From: Chamaecyparis obtusa
Taxonomy: Eukaryota; Streptophyta; Pinopsida; Cupressales; Cupressaceae
Assembly (NCBI GenBank): GCA_027943335.1
Contig: BSBK01001536.1
Location: 434,001-498,000, forward strand
Reading direction: 5' to 3'
Length of the DNA stretch: 64,000 bases
Shown here: positions 1-12,526 of the stretch, in pieces
Layout of the letters: each line of letters begins with the position of its first letter
Numbering within the stretch: the first letter of the stretch is position 1
Notes under the pieces: model-generated
The model's input: the letters and a program-made list of their open reading frames with translations, nothing else
Databases searched by the model: none
Told to the model about the DNA's origin: nothing
Position numbers and translations under genes: made by a program

Positions 1-2316
1 TAATCATACATAGTTGATATGTTTTTCCTATGACAGCTAAATAGTTCATATGTTGTAATTAGAACATGTTGGATGCATACATTAATCCACCAATGTATTT
101 AACAATACCTTTTAAATGGTTCATTATTTTTTAGGACTCATTTGGTCAAAAACATTAAATTCGTTCCATACATTAGACTCTTTTCACCAATGACACAATC
201 ATGTAGGAGGACCCTTTGCCAATTGAAATGTAATTAAACGATAATCATAGGTCCATAATCATCTTGGAAATTGAAACACATCATTTTATTAGCACAGATG
301 AATTCCTAAATTTTACTCTACCATGTAAAAATCCCACCTAAATTCACCAAAATTTTAATATCCTAGTTTAAATTGCCACAAAATTTACCAAACTTGGATT
401 TATATAAATACAATAAAAGTTAGATTTTCTATTGACACATTTTGTCCAATTCTTAGGCTCATTATTTATATCATAGACAAGTTGCAACTGCATGCATTGA
501 TGTATAACACTATTTGAAAACTTAATGGTAAGTGACAATTTCTTTTATAATGTTATAAGATTATTTATCTCTTACTCTTTGCCGTGTTTAAATAATTGTT
601 ACAAATTATTTAGTAGGGAAGCATTTAGTGCCCAAGGAACTCAAAATCTATATTTTTACATTCTATCACTATGGTTCCTTCTCAAACAAGAAGACATTGT
701 TTACACCTTCTATTTTATGAGAGGTGTTGAGCAACGAGACTCTTAAAATTATTGAGAGGCTAGATCAAAATGTGAAAACAGAAATATAATGTTATACTTT
801 AGCAATTTTCATGGTCTATGAGACAAATGTACAATATCAATAGTTACACCAAATATTAAAGAAGAAGTACATACCTTAAAGGAAGATCAAAATGAGTTAA
901 TTGATTCAAATGTCAACACCACATAATGAGTTAATTGATTCAAATGTCAATACCATAGATTATGTTCCAATAGATGCATAGAGTAGTCAGACTAAGTCAA
1001 TTGACTTGGATAACAATGATGCAGATGATGTTGGTGGAAGTACATAGAAGGAAAAAAGAAAAATGATTTCATATCAAATATTCTTTATATATTACTTGAT
1101 GGCTCAAGGAAAATCTTCTTATCTGCACTCTTAGTTGATGAATAAAACATTAAGGCCAAAATTTATGACCATTCTTGACTTCAGCTTATACTCTCTAAGA
1201 ATTGAATACATTTGCTCCAATCCTTCCTATTGGCAGATAAATAGTAAAAGATTATTCTTTGGGTAGGAAAAACCCCTTCATTTGTCCTTTTAAATGAAAT
1301 TTCTCTACCTCGTTCCCTTGTCACATGTATGCTTAAAATGCACATATTTTGGGGAGAATGTGTGGGGGACTAGGCACCCATATAATGTGAAAATAATAGA
1401 TTGTGTGTAGATAGAAATCACCTCAGTTGTGATTGATATCAAGCTCTTGATTCATCTCCTTGGCCCTTAACATGGTTACAATTGGGGCATGAAGTGTACC
1501 AAAATCTGCTCCCAACACATCCAAAATTATAGCAACAAAATGATTATGGAAGGTGACATAGTCAGAACTCATGCAATGACTATCCCAAATGTATGCCTAG
1601 CATTAGACTGGCATCCTTTAATTTTTTATGTCTTCCATAGTCACTTCAAAGGCTTTGTTCCAACTATCCCTTCTCTTCTTTCCCATAATATCAAGTTACA
1701 CAATAAAGAATACCTCATAAACTATCATTTATTTTAATTTTCACCAATTGTTTGTGCATCTCATTTAAAATATAGATGGTGAAATCAAGCTCAAAATACA
1801 TCATTGGGCTCTGAATATCCATGCCCACATACATGAATTCAATAGGCATCTTATCATTTTGATCTTCTCCCAAAAACTGACAAAGTGAATAGTAGATTTT
1901 AATGAAATAGTCCTCAAAAGTAGAAGTTCAAAGAGCTCTCTCTCAGTTTTAGGGATGGGGACAACCTTATTTTTTATATCCATTGAGCCTATGCTTAGGA
2001 ACAGCTCCAACTCTGAGAATCTTGAGAGTGCTTTTCTTTTTGTAGTATTTTTCCTTAAAATATTCAAAATTCACTATTTCAGTGGTTGTGCTACTTAGCA
2101 TGAAGGCATCTTAAATTGTCATCTTAAAAATTGAAATCAGCTCCTTCCCATCCCTAAATCTGATCATTTTGACATTGGGTCATATGATATTGCAAGTGCC
2201 TACTGAAAATCCATATATACAAATATATTTAGAAGAATCAGCTTTCTCAAATCATATGTCCATAGATTTGACATGGGCATGGGATTCACTCTCTTCCTAT
2301 ACCAATGTGAAAATAG
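1..2316. other. Gene-free AT-rich DNA
   Basis: I recognise no gene here. The open frames at 525-746 (+), 1489-1737 (+) and 1801-2067 (-) show no family motif and look like chance frames. At 1347-1362 a purine-rich stretch (TTTTGGGGAGAA) runs into TGTGTGGGGGAC, which resembles a retrotransposon polypurine tract followed by an LTR start. I found no matching LTR, so this is only a possible old retroelement edge. Confidence 0.4.
891..955. repeat. Short tandem duplication of about 31 bp
   Basis: The segment beginning AATGAGTTAATTGATTCAAA at 891 is repeated at 925 with one difference, separated by three bases. It lies in non-coding DNA and has no evident function. Confidence 0.8.
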
Positions 2317-2553
2317 CATAGTTTCAGGACTCGCCGTGAGTCCTGCAAGTAGAGTCAGAGTCACCAAGCCGAGCCAACCTTGCCGAGTTTTTATGACTTG
2401 GCCCAAGTCATGGAATATGATATATCATTTCATATATATATAATTATAATAGTATATAATTTTAAAGTTTTTTTCATTTTGTTGAATCATTGCTGAGTCA
2501 TAGCCGAGTCATGAGTCTAGTTGGCCTTGCCAAATCCAAGTCTCAGAACTCTG
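2317..2553. mobile_element. Small non-autonomous TIR element (MITE-like)
   Basis: A 237-bp segment has imperfect inverted ends: left CATAGTTTCAGGACTCG, right the complement of CAGAGTTCTGAGACTTG. Inside each end are repeated ACTCGG/CCGAGTC motifs, and the centre is AT-rich. It is flanked by GAAAATAG (2309-2316) and ACAAATAG (2554-2561), a 6-of-8 match that could be a decayed 8-bp target duplication. It has no coding capacity. An 8-bp duplication would suggest a hAT-type origin, but this is inference. Confidence 0.5.
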
Positions 2554-3578
2554 ACAAATAGATACCAACTAGTATAGAAATGTCTGCGTCCTTGCATTAT
2601 ATTTATCTCCAAATTTCCCTAAATGTGGATCCACTCCTTGTACATGAACTAGCTTCATTGATGACTTGAGGAGAAATTCAAGCAGGTCTTGGTGAAGAGG
2701 GTGTTTTATAGTAGAGGATGTTGCTTGTCTTGACTTAATCATTTATGAAATTGTAGAGTTTACTTAAACAAGGGATCTATGATTTTCTAGTAAATTTCAA
2801 GTACTTCAACACTCTAAAATTCAATTCAAATGAACTTAAATTTTTGGGAGATTAAAATTAGACCAAGAAAAGAGATTTTTCAGCACTTGTTCACACAATA
2901 AAAAACACCAGTTGATCACAGAAGGATCCTTCAAAGTCCAATTCTCAACACAATGCTAAAGTAAAGCATGAAGTTATGCACCATCCAAAAATTGTATTTA
3001 TTAGAAAAATTAGAATCAATTCTTTTATCTTGGATAATATTTAGTGAATTTGCTCATATTTGGGTAGATGTATCCATCGTATTAACCATTACTCTTCACT
3101 TGCACAAGCCAACAACTCAACGAATAACAATTTTTTTGAATAACAATCTTGATCATCTTTGGTGTATTAGATGAACTAGATTAGTTTAACATTTAATGAC
3201 CAATTCTAAAAAATGGTCACATGAATCATACCAGGTCATATCAGCTTTACATTTCCACATGGATGGCCATGTCACAAACTTGGACCAATCCTGCAATTTT
3301 GTAAGACCCTTTTGACCCACCATCCATGGGGGTGTGGGGAAACACTAGATCTACACCATTGATGGCTCTTTCAGTAGTGTTCTTGAAATCTCAAGTCTTT
3401 CCTGGTATCCTGGAGGGGAAGCTCAATCCCACCTTTTCTAGTCTTGCAGGCTTGCAAGGATCATCAAATTTAAAATCTTTAATCTGAACTATTTAAACAT
3501 TGTTTTGGTCAAGTCAAGTAAATCCTTGGTTTTGGGCCTACTGCTTCAATCCCATAGGCAAGTGGAGATTGAAATAAG
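2554..3578. other. Gene-free spacer
   Basis: Nothing recognisable was found. The 68-codon frame at 2968-3174 has no homology that I recognise. Confidence 0.4.
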
Positions 3579-3670
3579 GTGATAATTTCCACAGTAATTT
3601 AAATTGTGACATTGCTATTGGAATTCAACTGTGTAGTTTTTGAGTCAAATTCATTGGCCCATGTTTCATG
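3579..3670 (+). repeat. Dispersed short repeat, copy 1
   Basis: This segment, starting near TGATAATTTCCACAG and running past CAACTGTGTAGTTTTTGAGT, matches the reverse complement of the SINE-like insertion at 34583-34767. It also matches parts of 42766-43040. It is a partial, diverged copy of the same dispersed family. Confidence 0.6.
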
Positions 3671-3904
3671 ATCTTTGATCGTTCAAAGGTTAAACAAGAA
3701 TAAGTGGTTATAAAAGTCTTAAGGTGAATATATGCTAGTTGCTCCTACAAGTTCATGAAGCCTAGTTTAAAAGGTAAGATAGCCATGTATGGACATAGGG
3801 AGCTAAGTATAAAACAAAAAAACAAACTCAAAAGGGCACATAAAGGTCTTCTTGCCAGTCTGTGGTGTTTTAGATGGGGAGATTTAACCCCTTGTAGGTA
3901 TGTG

Positions 3905-5140
3905 TGTGAAAATTGTCCCTAGATGTGGACACAACACTTCAGTAAAATATTAGAGGTTAGCAAAATCGAAATCTGCAAATAAATGAAACTAAGCTAACCA
4001 AGCAATTTACTACCTTCTAGTAGGTGTGAGTATGGTATTCTCAGATTAGACCGAGATTAGTGAGAATGCAACACCTAAAGGAAGGATTTAATGCAAAAGA
4101 TGAATGACTGTATGAATGTAGATTAATCTATATTTTTGTATTTTCTATGCAATAAGAATGAAAACTGGATATGAATCTAAGCTAGAATTAAATGAAATGA
4201 TATGCAGATTATTTTATAATGATATGAATTGATATGAAAACTATGCAAAAGCTATGAAAACTATGAATGATCTCACAAAATTGCCTATCGCAAAAGCTTG
4301 ATTCTTCGTATGTAATTTTGGCAGAGTAATTGTGCAAATTCGAGAGATGTTGAGATGAAGAGCTGAGCCTTGTTTTTATAGAAATCCAGGGCTTGAGGAT
4401 GCATAAGAAAAAGCCATAAATCACTCTTGATAAACTCAGGTTGATTTTTGAGTCAACAAGAAATTAGAAACGGATCAACTCACAAAATCATGCAAAAATA
4501 GCTTTTTAACTTAAATAAGAAGTTTAGATCAATTTTCAACTCAAAATAGATGTTGAGTTTCCAAAAAGATAACAACTTGAATTGATTTTATGATTTAAAG
4601 TTTAACTGCTCTTTCAAATGTGCATAGATAATTATGAATTAATTAAATAAATAAAGTGATTTATTTTTAACTTAACTAATTTTGAATTAGAACAATTGAT
4701 TTATGGGTTAATCAATTATTAAATCAAACTTTATTCAAAAACTATATCATTAAATATTGACAACTGACATTAATTAATTAAATAAGAATTTAATCAACTA
4801 GTCATAAGATTTTCGATATATTGTCAAAATTAAATAATACAATTTAGGAATAAATGTAATTAAATAATTAAGTGGCAATATTAAATCTGATTAATTAAAC
4901 ATTCAGAATATTTAATTAATCAAACTTTAGGATAAATATGATTTATCGCCAAATAATTATTAAATCAAAGATAATTAGGATAAAGTAGGAATATTCCCCG
5001 ATGCAGAATTAGGATAATCAATTAGTGTTTTGATAATTTGATGTGCAGATGTGCCTTAGGTTAGGACTTTGATGTCGATTTCGTTCGATTTGAGGATGTA
5101 AGAGGTTAATGAACCTATAGCCCATTTTTGGGGTATTACA
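3905..5140 (-). repeat. Putative 3' LTR of the Tat-type element
   Basis: On the minus strand the sequence after a purine run begins TGTAATACCCC at 5140, a common start for plant gypsy LTRs. It contains a TATA-like box at 4374-4380 followed by a plausible transcription start region. A CA dinucleotide suitable as the LTR end occurs near 4022 and another near 3905, and I cannot choose between them. Because no second copy exists in the window, the LTR call rests on the polypurine tract, the start motif and the promoter-like element only. Confidence 0.5.
4374..4380 (-). promoter_or_regulatory. TATA-like box in the putative LTR
   Basis: The minus strand reads CTATAAAAACAAGG here. This is a good plant TATA context about 760 bp inside the LTR start, consistent with a U3/R boundary just downstream. 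Confidence 0.4.
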
Positions 5141-5152
5141 TTTTGCCCCTCT
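5141..5152 (-). other. Polypurine tract
   Basis: The minus strand reads AGAGGGGCAAAA immediately before TGTAATACCCC. This is the expected plus-strand priming site next to a 3' LTR. Confidence 0.55.
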
Positions 5153-5315
5153 TTGAATTACTGTGCAAAGCGTAGTGGTTCAAAGATTAGTCTATTTTTT
5201 ATGTATGAAACTGATTTGAAAGATGAACCGATTCTGAGACAGAAACTGATTGAAAGATTTAGAAAATGTTGATTCAGGTCCTGGTTGATCAAGATGATGT
5301 TAACTATAGAAACAA

Positions 5316-5520
5316 TGAACCGGTGATTACAAAAAAGTATTAAAACATCTAATTCTGAACCTTATGATTACAAAGAAGTGAGTGACCTGTTTCCAGACTT
5401 GATTGTCCAAAGGAATCGAAATGGTATCACATCTGAACCCTTCTATTACGAAGAATCAAGGAAATAACACTAATGAACTGATGGTTACGAAAAGCTGATA
5501 CAGTTTACAAGATAGAGAAT
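5316..5520. repeat. Degenerate repeats of a GAAC...ATTACRAA motif
   Basis: Four loosely related units combine a TGAAC motif with TGATTACAAAGAA-like sequence (near 5318, 5354, 5440 and 5481). They lie between the putative 3' LTR and the PMD promoter region. Divergence is high and no function is evident. Confidence 0.4.
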
Positions 5521-6121
5521 ACCAGATTGATATGGATCTTGATGAACCTGATATGCCCCAAGCGATGTGCCCCAAGCGAAAAGGTCTTTAGATGAATCAA
5601 CAACTAGATGTGGCTATTGTCTTGATTACTGAGGAAAGATTTGATTGACAGAATAATAAATGTGTTTTACAGACTTGATTGATGTGCAATACCATGCCCC
5701 CTTCAGGATTAAAATCAAAATCTGATAAGAAAAGTTAGCGTTGAATGGTTTAGAAGCATGTTGATTGATTTGAGAATTGGTTGTACACATTTGAGAACGC
5801 GTTCTGCATCGTTTAGAGGTCATGGAGACCAAGTTTGACTAGGTCTGACCATGAGTTGACATGGTTGCCCAAGTTGAAATTTTGATAGTTTGATGTAAGA
5901 TAATCAGTTAAGTTGAATTCTGGATTTCTATGATGATTGAAGGGTGATTGTGCAAGCAGTCGGTCGTCCTAGGTCCAAACATTTTAAATCATGATTTTGA
6001 CATAGTAAACAATCTTAGATTTTGATTTTGATCCCGAAAATGGGTTCAGAACATCGAAATTAGCCAGGGGTGCAATTTTCATGGAAAATGGAGCACTTTG
6101 AAAAATTAAGTCAAAACCTTA

Positions 6122-6128
6122 TATATAA
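6122..6128 (+). promoter_or_regulatory. TATA-like box upstream of the PMD frame
   Basis: TATATAAGG sits about 55 bp before the first plus-strand ATG at 6183. It could have driven the antisense PMD transcript. The short frame from 6183 stops after about 23 codons, so a 5' leader or first exon is also possible. Confidence 0.35.
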
Positions 6129-6397
6129 GGGTCAAAAGGGTCATTTTCAAATCATTATTCACTTTTAACTTTAGAAATTTCCATGGAGCCCTCTGAGAGA
6201 AAAATGGTTGAGATGAAGGTTCCAGTCTCTTCACACCATTTTGAGCGTAGCTAGCGACATCAACAACCTCTGCAGTACGGACATCCGATAAGTGGACCTC
6301 TGTGCCTCTCTATAGATTCCATTTTTTGCATGTTTCTAGCATTTTTAGATCTTTTTCATACGTTTTTCAATTTTTAAATTTTGTTAGCATAGAAACT

Positions 6398-6622
6398 CAT
6401 ATGACAGTCCACTGGGACTCGTACGACTTTTGAATTTTCTATAGAGTGTCATCCCAAAACCATAGGAAACTCGTATGAGAGGGACCCAAGTGTTGTACGA
6501 TATTTCATCGGGCCCCTTAATTGTTGTACGACAGGATATGCTTTGTCATGTAACCATGAATTGTCGTATGGGAACCTATGAAAACTCGTATGAGTTTTGA
6601 TACCAGACTATATTGTCGTATG
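6398..6622. repeat. Cluster of ACTCGTAYGAC-like near-palindromes, left copy
   Basis: About eight variants of ACTCGTACGAC or its complement (for example ACTCGTACGAC at 6420, ACTCGTATGAG near 6467 and 6586, TTGTCGTATGG near 6562 and 6612) occur in 225 bp at irregular spacing. A similar cluster is at 18588-18797. The core CGTACG is palindromic, so strand cannot be assigned. Confidence 0.6.
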
Positions 6623-6798
6623 GAAAACAATGAGCTTATTTCACCCTTTTAGGTCAAATTTTTGGATTTTCTGATCTCATAAGCTAATTCCGTAGCATTT
6701 AATGTACCTTCTGAAGTGTTCAACTTTTGAATTTTAGTACTTTTAGCATGTTTTTCAACCAAGTTACTGATAGGATACCCTATTTCTATGCTATGTAG

Positions 6799-8698
6799 GT
6801 CGTCTACCCTGATGTACATGTGCACATTTCTCATTCGGCCACTCAAAGACTCTGTATTTCACTTCCTGACCCTATGAGAGCTCATCTTGCTACCTATGGT
6901 TTTGAGTATCTGATACGGTTACCTGAGATTTGGGTAAACCGTGGGCTACTGACTATGTTGATTGAGTGCTTCCACTCAGAGACATAGAACTTCCATTTCC
7001 CTACCAGAGAGATTACAGTTACTCTAGAGGATGTCTATCAGATACTTTGCATTCCATTTCACGGTCCTCGCCTTGACTATGTGAGTTCAGGGAACTCTGG
7101 TTTACATGCATTTAGGTGATTATTCAGAGATTATACACAGCTGACCCAATCCATATCATGGGAGTCCTTAGTCTAGTGATATGGGTAGACCCATAGATTA
7201 TAGTGTATATTAGCTGGAATGATCGGTGGTATTATCATGTCTGACTGTCAGCAGAATAGTCTCTTGATGGGCTGGGCCCCTATGGTTGCTTGTTTGATGG
7301 CCACTCCTTCTGAGTTGGGTTGGGGACAGTGTATGCTGGCCCATATGTTCTCTGAGATGCACAAGATAGTGTATCAGGAGGGAAAGTCATTTGCTTCAGG
7401 TGCTCTAGTGCTTCAGATTTGGGCTTGGGAGCACATCCCAGTATGTAGACCAGTATGTCAGCCTCAGCGCCAGCCACAGGAGCTGGTTATCTATATTTAT
7501 TCAAGATATGTCACACAGGTGCATATGGGGATCACTAAGTATTGGAGGCATGTCCTCGACGATATGACTTATGTGATCTGGCATCCATATTTATAGATAG
7601 AGGCCTGGCCTACTGCACGGGCACAATTTACATATTTCTTCCAAAGTCGAGTGTTGATAGGGTGGTCTACCATAGTGCTTGAGAGATTCATCATTACTAG
7701 ATTGTGGCGGCAGTATGGTATCATTCAGGATGCCCCACAAGATTATGCCACACATGCATGCATATTCTGAGAGATTGGCTTAGGATGGACAACACAGTTG
7801 TCTTATGCTCTTTGTACACAGGAGTACAATGGATATGTTGCTAGAGACTGGGATTACCGACTAGATGTTGCAGATGTTGGAGTGACAAATGGATTCATTT
7901 CTTGGTTGGTAGAGCATCCTATGCACCATTTTTTTGATCCAACAGAGTTGATTCCTAGTATAGAGGAGGCCATGGATATTATAGGTGCACCGATGGGTCG
8001 AGGACAAAGATGACATGATGTTCAGATTCCTATGCCCCAGCCTACACCTCTGAGGCTGAGAGTATTTGTGACACCACTGAGACCATCGGGTCATATGAGA
8101 CCACCTTGTCCTACTAGTTCTACAACAAGCAGGCATGCAATGCACATAGGAGATTTACTAGAGAAGAGGGTGGCACTTTAGGCAATATTGGTAGTGCTGA
8201 CAAGGTGCTGGGTGCACAGCAAGATGTAGGTGTTGGTCCTGATCCTACATAGGGTGATGTAGATTTTGATCTTGGAGTTGAGGTGAGACACCGTAAGGTG
8301 CGTAGAGCAGAGGTTGTTGATCAGCCATTTGAGGATATTGAGATGCCTAATGCAGATGTAGATCCTGGATGGGTGCTTACTCCTCAGGAGACTATTAGAC
8401 AGCTTAGGATATAGGTCAGAGACCTCAAATTACAGAGTGCCACCCATGAGATACAACGGAAGGAGTTGGAGAGGTAGATTTTGTTGCAAGAGGTCAAGGT
8501 TAGATGATTGTAGGAAGAGGTGACACATCAGACTGCATGGTCCTCTTACTATGTATCATCATACATTCTGTTGTTCTAGCTATTTAGAGGGTTCTAACAT
8601 ATTCATAGTATATGATTGCTTTAGAGGGAGCCAGAGCACCATGAGCTGAGGCAATGCCAAATGCACCACCACCACCTCCACTAGATGTAGAGGATTAG
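6799..8698 (+). pseudogene. Plant mobile domain (PMD) protein remnant, antisense in the retroelement
   Basis: One reading frame runs from an acceptor-like AG at 6797-6798 to about 8013 with only nonsense interruptions (TAG 6985, TGA near 7120, a cluster near 7170-7200, TAG near 7594, TGA near 7768). It then shifts to another frame that ends in a proline-rich, acidic tail (PPPPPLDVED) at 8698. The protein shows PMD hallmarks: a Gly-Leu/Thr-Met-Leu-Ile-Glu helix, HFPTREITVTLEDVYQIL, then LGWGQCMLAHMFSEM and ALVLQIWAWEHIPVCRP, then a WHPY-like motif. The C-terminal third (about 8360-8540) has heptad-like Leu/Gln/Glu spacing of a coiled coil. PMD proteins such as MAIL1/MAIN act in silencing and genome stability in plants, and related domains are carried by transposons. 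Most stops are explained by CAG or CGA changing to TAG or TGA. The family call is firm. The gene is not functional. Confidence 0.8.
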
Positions 8699-10690
8699 GC
8701 AAACAACTGATTTGTCTTGATATTCTGATATATTTTTGTCATTTTGTTCATATACACTAATCTGACTCTTGATAGCTCACATGAGCTCATTCTTTTGTAT
8801 CTTGTTCCAGTAGTGCACCCTTGACTAGTTCGAGTTATATGATATATATGAGATCAAGATTTTGGTTATGACTTCATTTGTACTTGTCGATTTGAGTTAT
8901 GATAATATTATGTGATGTAAATGTTATGGATAGTGTAGAATGTATGTAATATGCAATGCAATGATTTCTTTCAAATGTATGGATTTATGCAAATGTAGTT
9001 GATAGATGAAAGATGTATGTCAATGTATGATTTTGATTATGCTATGCAATGGTAAATGCACATGTATGTGATGTAATGCAATAGATGGGATGATTTATGA
9101 TATGCAATGTAAATGCAACGATACACATGATATGTTTTGCAGGTATTAATGAAGACAAGTATTCAGTCATTTGTCAAAAGGATGTCTAACCCAAGATGGT
9201 GACTGCTTGCGGTTTTGTGAGGAAACCTTCGTGTGAGATTCAGCTCTTCATGTCAAGTTTAAGTTTAGTTTTGAAGAATCATTTAAGCATTCAAGTTTAT
9301 TCAGCAATTGTGAGATCATGCAATCATGCAAAGTGCAAAATGACATGCAGAATGAAATGCAAACCTAAGACCTAGGACCTAGTCACTGATCATGTGTCGG
9401 TCATTTTCATCGTTGAATTTTTATTAGGTAACCGGATAAATCAATACAACATCCACTAGTTAGGAAAATATGAATATATGAATATTGATTTGTATGCGCA
9501 AGAATCAATACAACACCCTCTGGTTAGACAACCATGGATATATGAATATTGATTTTATTTTCGGAATGTTGGATTAGATATAAGCACCAAGGCACAAACA
9601 CCAAGATGACCTGAATACCATATCCATTTTGATATAGCAATTTGTATAAGCATCAAAACATGAACGTTGTGATGACCTGAATATGCCTTGCGTAACAAAC
9701 ATGCCAAACAGTTTGCAAAATTCATTCTTGTCTCCAATGTGAATTATTCGCAGTGACCCTTTATCATTCACATCCTTAGGTAAGATCGTGTTTCACAGTA
9801 GGAGTAAGAACTCACTCAAAAAGACAATAGTTAGATCAAAATTCCTTGAATTTTCTGGGTATCAATGGTCAAGGTACTCATGGCCATCCAATATGAGATG
9901 GAGGCTCTTACAAATGGACACCATTTCAATCCATAATTTCCAAAGTTGTTAGATTTTCACTCAAAGCAGAAGACAAAGAAAAGATTATGCCCATAGTCAT
10001 CACTCTCTAAATCCTGTAAAGGACATCATCGAAGAGCTCGAAAGGACACAATATGCAAAAATCTCAATGTGAATCAGTAAGCATACAAGGAGATAAAAGC
10101 ATGAAGCATAGATTGTTTTCAGTTTGTTTTGATGTTTGATTGCATTGTTGTAGATGCAAAATCCTTTCTGGAGAGGAGACTGACAGACTGACTCGGATGT
10201 AGCTTCAAAGGACTTTGACTGGATATGACTCATCTGAGGTATACTAGAGACCATAGGATATGCCACTGATGGCCCCCAAGTTTGAAACATTGATAGGATA
10301 CAGACGTTTGAGCTTATTGGTGCACAGACTGACTTTATTGGAAACAGGAATGCAGAAACAAACTGGGAGGTGTGTAAAAACTAAAGAAAGATTGAAAGAT
10401 GGGAAAGACCAAGATTGCACTAATAGATGGAGCGTTTTGAACAAGTGGCACCCATTTTCTGGGTTTTCACCATCTTGGCAATGATTCTATTTTTGCTACC
10501 AAGGCACTTTTTCTTTTTCTGATTTTTTTGTATTTTTCATTTTTTCAATTTTTTTGTACTTTTGATCTTTTCTTTTTTTTTTGTGATACATCAAGGCGCC
10601 TATTGCTAGGTTTTTACCAGGATGTTCATTTTTTCAAGACTTTTACAAATTTTTATAATTTTTTCAGGACATTTTTTAATACTGAATGCC
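8699..10690. other. Non-coding spacer between the PMD frame and the pol 3' end
   Basis: No coding frame with recognisable motifs was found. On the minus strand the part next to pol is A-rich with several GAAAAA runs (10500-10700). At 10270-10282 the minus strand reads AACTTGGGGGCC, a second purine-rich stretch that could be an alternative polypurine tract. 8930-9130 is rich in ATGCAATG and GATGTA motifs. Confidence 0.5.
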
Positions 10691-11790
10691 TTAGGCGTAG
10701 AATTTCTTCAGATGGAGAACGTTGATTGGTTCTCAGAGCTGTTCTCCGTCAGTCATTGAGAGTTGATAGGATCCAGAGCCAAAAGTATTAGTGATAACAA
10801 AGGGAACCAGCCATTTGGGTTCAAACTTCCCCTTGTGCTCTCTATGTGATTGATTTTTAGGATTCTCTCTCAAGACTAGATCGCCAACCTGAAATTCTTT
10901 GTGTCTGAATTTCTTATTGTAGCCTCTAGACATTCTCTTCTAATATACTCTGAGATGATCATAGGTTGCTTGTCTACGCTCATCTAGTAGTTCAAGTTCT
11001 TGCAACCTAGACACTCTGTAGTCATCATCAGTTACTAGACCATGCATTTTGATTCTTAGTGATGGGATTTCAATCTCAATAAACAGTACCGCTTCAGACC
11101 CATAAACTAAAGTGAATGGTGTAGCCCCAATGGCCATTCTGATACTTGTTCTGTAGGCCCAGAGAGCTGGATTGATCATGAGATAATAGTCTCTTCGTAT
11201 TTTATTAACTGTACGGTGCAATATTTTCAATAGATTCTTGTTTGAAGCCTTTGCTTGTCCATTCCCTTAAGGATAGTAGATTGATGACCAATGTTGTGTA
11301 ATCTTGAATCTGGCACATAGATCATCTAAGTCTTTGTTCTTGAATTGACCACCATTATCTATGACTATAGAATGTGGAATACCATACCGACATATGATGT
11401 AGTTCAAGATGAACATTGATATTTGTTTGCCAGTTGCTTGAGTCAAAGGGACTGCTTCTACCCATTTTGTGAAATAGTCTATAGCTATAATAATATGGGT
11501 ATGTCCATTAGAAGAATGAGGATATATGGCTCCTATAAGATCAAATGCCCATTGTTGAAAAGGTCATTGTGTAGTAATGGGGATAGGGTCTCTCCCTGGT
11601 GCATGAATCAAATTTCCATGTACTTGGCACTTTTCATAGTTCTTAGCATACTTGATAGCATCTTTTTCCATTATAGGCCAATAGTACCCCACCCTAATAA
11701 GTTTTTGAGCTAGTGTTAAACCATTGGAATGTGATCCACATATACCTTCGTGGACCTCCTCTAATGCACATTGAGACTTGTCACATTCTA
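10691..11790 (-). pseudogene. Tat-type integrase remnant
   Basis: In the frame ending with TAA at 10691 the minus strand encodes a zinc-binding-like segment (CALEEVHEGICGSHS, then YEKCQVHGN), the catalytic core with WAFDLIGAI and SIVIDNGGQF (first and second Asp), and the segment around GNGQAKA. The catalytic Glu expected after GQA reads Lys at 11249-11251. A TAA at 11267-11269 precedes the GNGQ motif. Further stops are a TAG upstream of the VGDLVLRENP segment and a TGA near 10733. The C-terminal part contains ATPFTLVYGSEAV and FQVGDLVL, typical of gypsy integrases. Integrase would insert the cDNA into the genome. This copy is dead. Confidence 0.8.
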
Positions 11791-12256
11791 AACATCTAAG
11801 GAGTGTACCATCTAGACCTCATTTGTACAGATCGTTGCCAATGATGACATACCGGGATGCATTGCAGATAAGGTATCATTTCTCATGGTAGTTGAAGGTA
11901 TCGAGAATGATTTGGTCTTGGAGATAGGAGAAAAGGTTTTTGTATCAGGATGAATCATGACCAACAATAGTGCAAATCATGCGGGTTTCAGGGGAACCAT
12001 ATGTAGGATAAGATAGTGCTTCCACCTGGAACTCATAGCGTAGCTCATGTTTGGGCTGCTATAATAAAGTAGATAGTGTTGCCATAGCATCAACAACTTT
12101 GTTCTCTATTCTAGGAATTTTTTCAAAGGTGATAGATATGAAATATTTCTTTAGATCATCTACCATTCTCTTGTATGGGATTAGCTTTCCATCTATTGTT
12201 TGATACACATCATTGACTTGGTGGATTACAAGTTGTGAGTCTCCATGGATGTGTAG
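11791..12256 (-). other. Linker region between the second RNase H and integrase
   Basis: The minus-strand frame continues from the second RNase H domain through segments such as HIHGDSQLVI and ENKVVDAMATL, which resemble the end of the archaeal-type RNase H of Tat elements. It then degenerates with several stops. No independent gene is present. Confidence 0.6.
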
Positions 12257-12526
12257 TTATGTTATCCTCCATTCAATTGCTATCTTCATGCCGTTAAGAA
12301 GAGCTTCATATTTAGTAATATTTTTTGTGCCAGGAAAATTGATTATGAATGCTTTAGGGATTGAGTATCCTTGAAGTGTAATGAACAATATGCCTGCTCC
12401 AGATCCATTCTGTGTATAGGAGCCGTCAAATAATAACTTCCATGCTCTAGAAGAAAGATTCATGATAGAGGAATCTGGGAATTCCATTTGCATTAGTGTA
12501 TCATCAAACAATGGTGTGTCAGCCAA
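12257..12526 (-). pseudogene. Second (archaeal-type) RNase H domain
   Basis: The minus strand encodes WKLLFDGSYTQNGSGAGILF followed by NITKYEALLNGMKIAIEW. The DGS motif and the YEALLNG helix are the signature of the additional RNase H found downstream of the first one in Tat-lineage elements. It is joined in frame to the preceding RNase H through one TAG codon (near 12527). This domain places the element in Tat rather than Athila or chromovirus clades. Confidence 0.8.

Noticed and set aside
525..746. 73-codon open frame as a possible gene
   Set aside because: No motif, no homology that I recognise, and AT-rich composition like the surrounding spacer.
1347..1362. Polypurine tract and LTR start of a further retroelement
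   Set aside because: No second LTR, primer site or pol motif was found nearby, so it remains only a note.
7280..8145. Minus-strand frames over the PMD region (7280-7477, 7861-8145)
   Set aside because: They are shadows of the plus-strand PMD frame, which has clear family motifs.
10270..10282. AACTTGGGGGCC as the 3' polypurine tract of the Tat-type element
   Set aside because: The following minus-strand sequence does not start with TG, and the site at 5141-5152 followed by TGTAATACCCC is a better match. I keep it only as an alternative.
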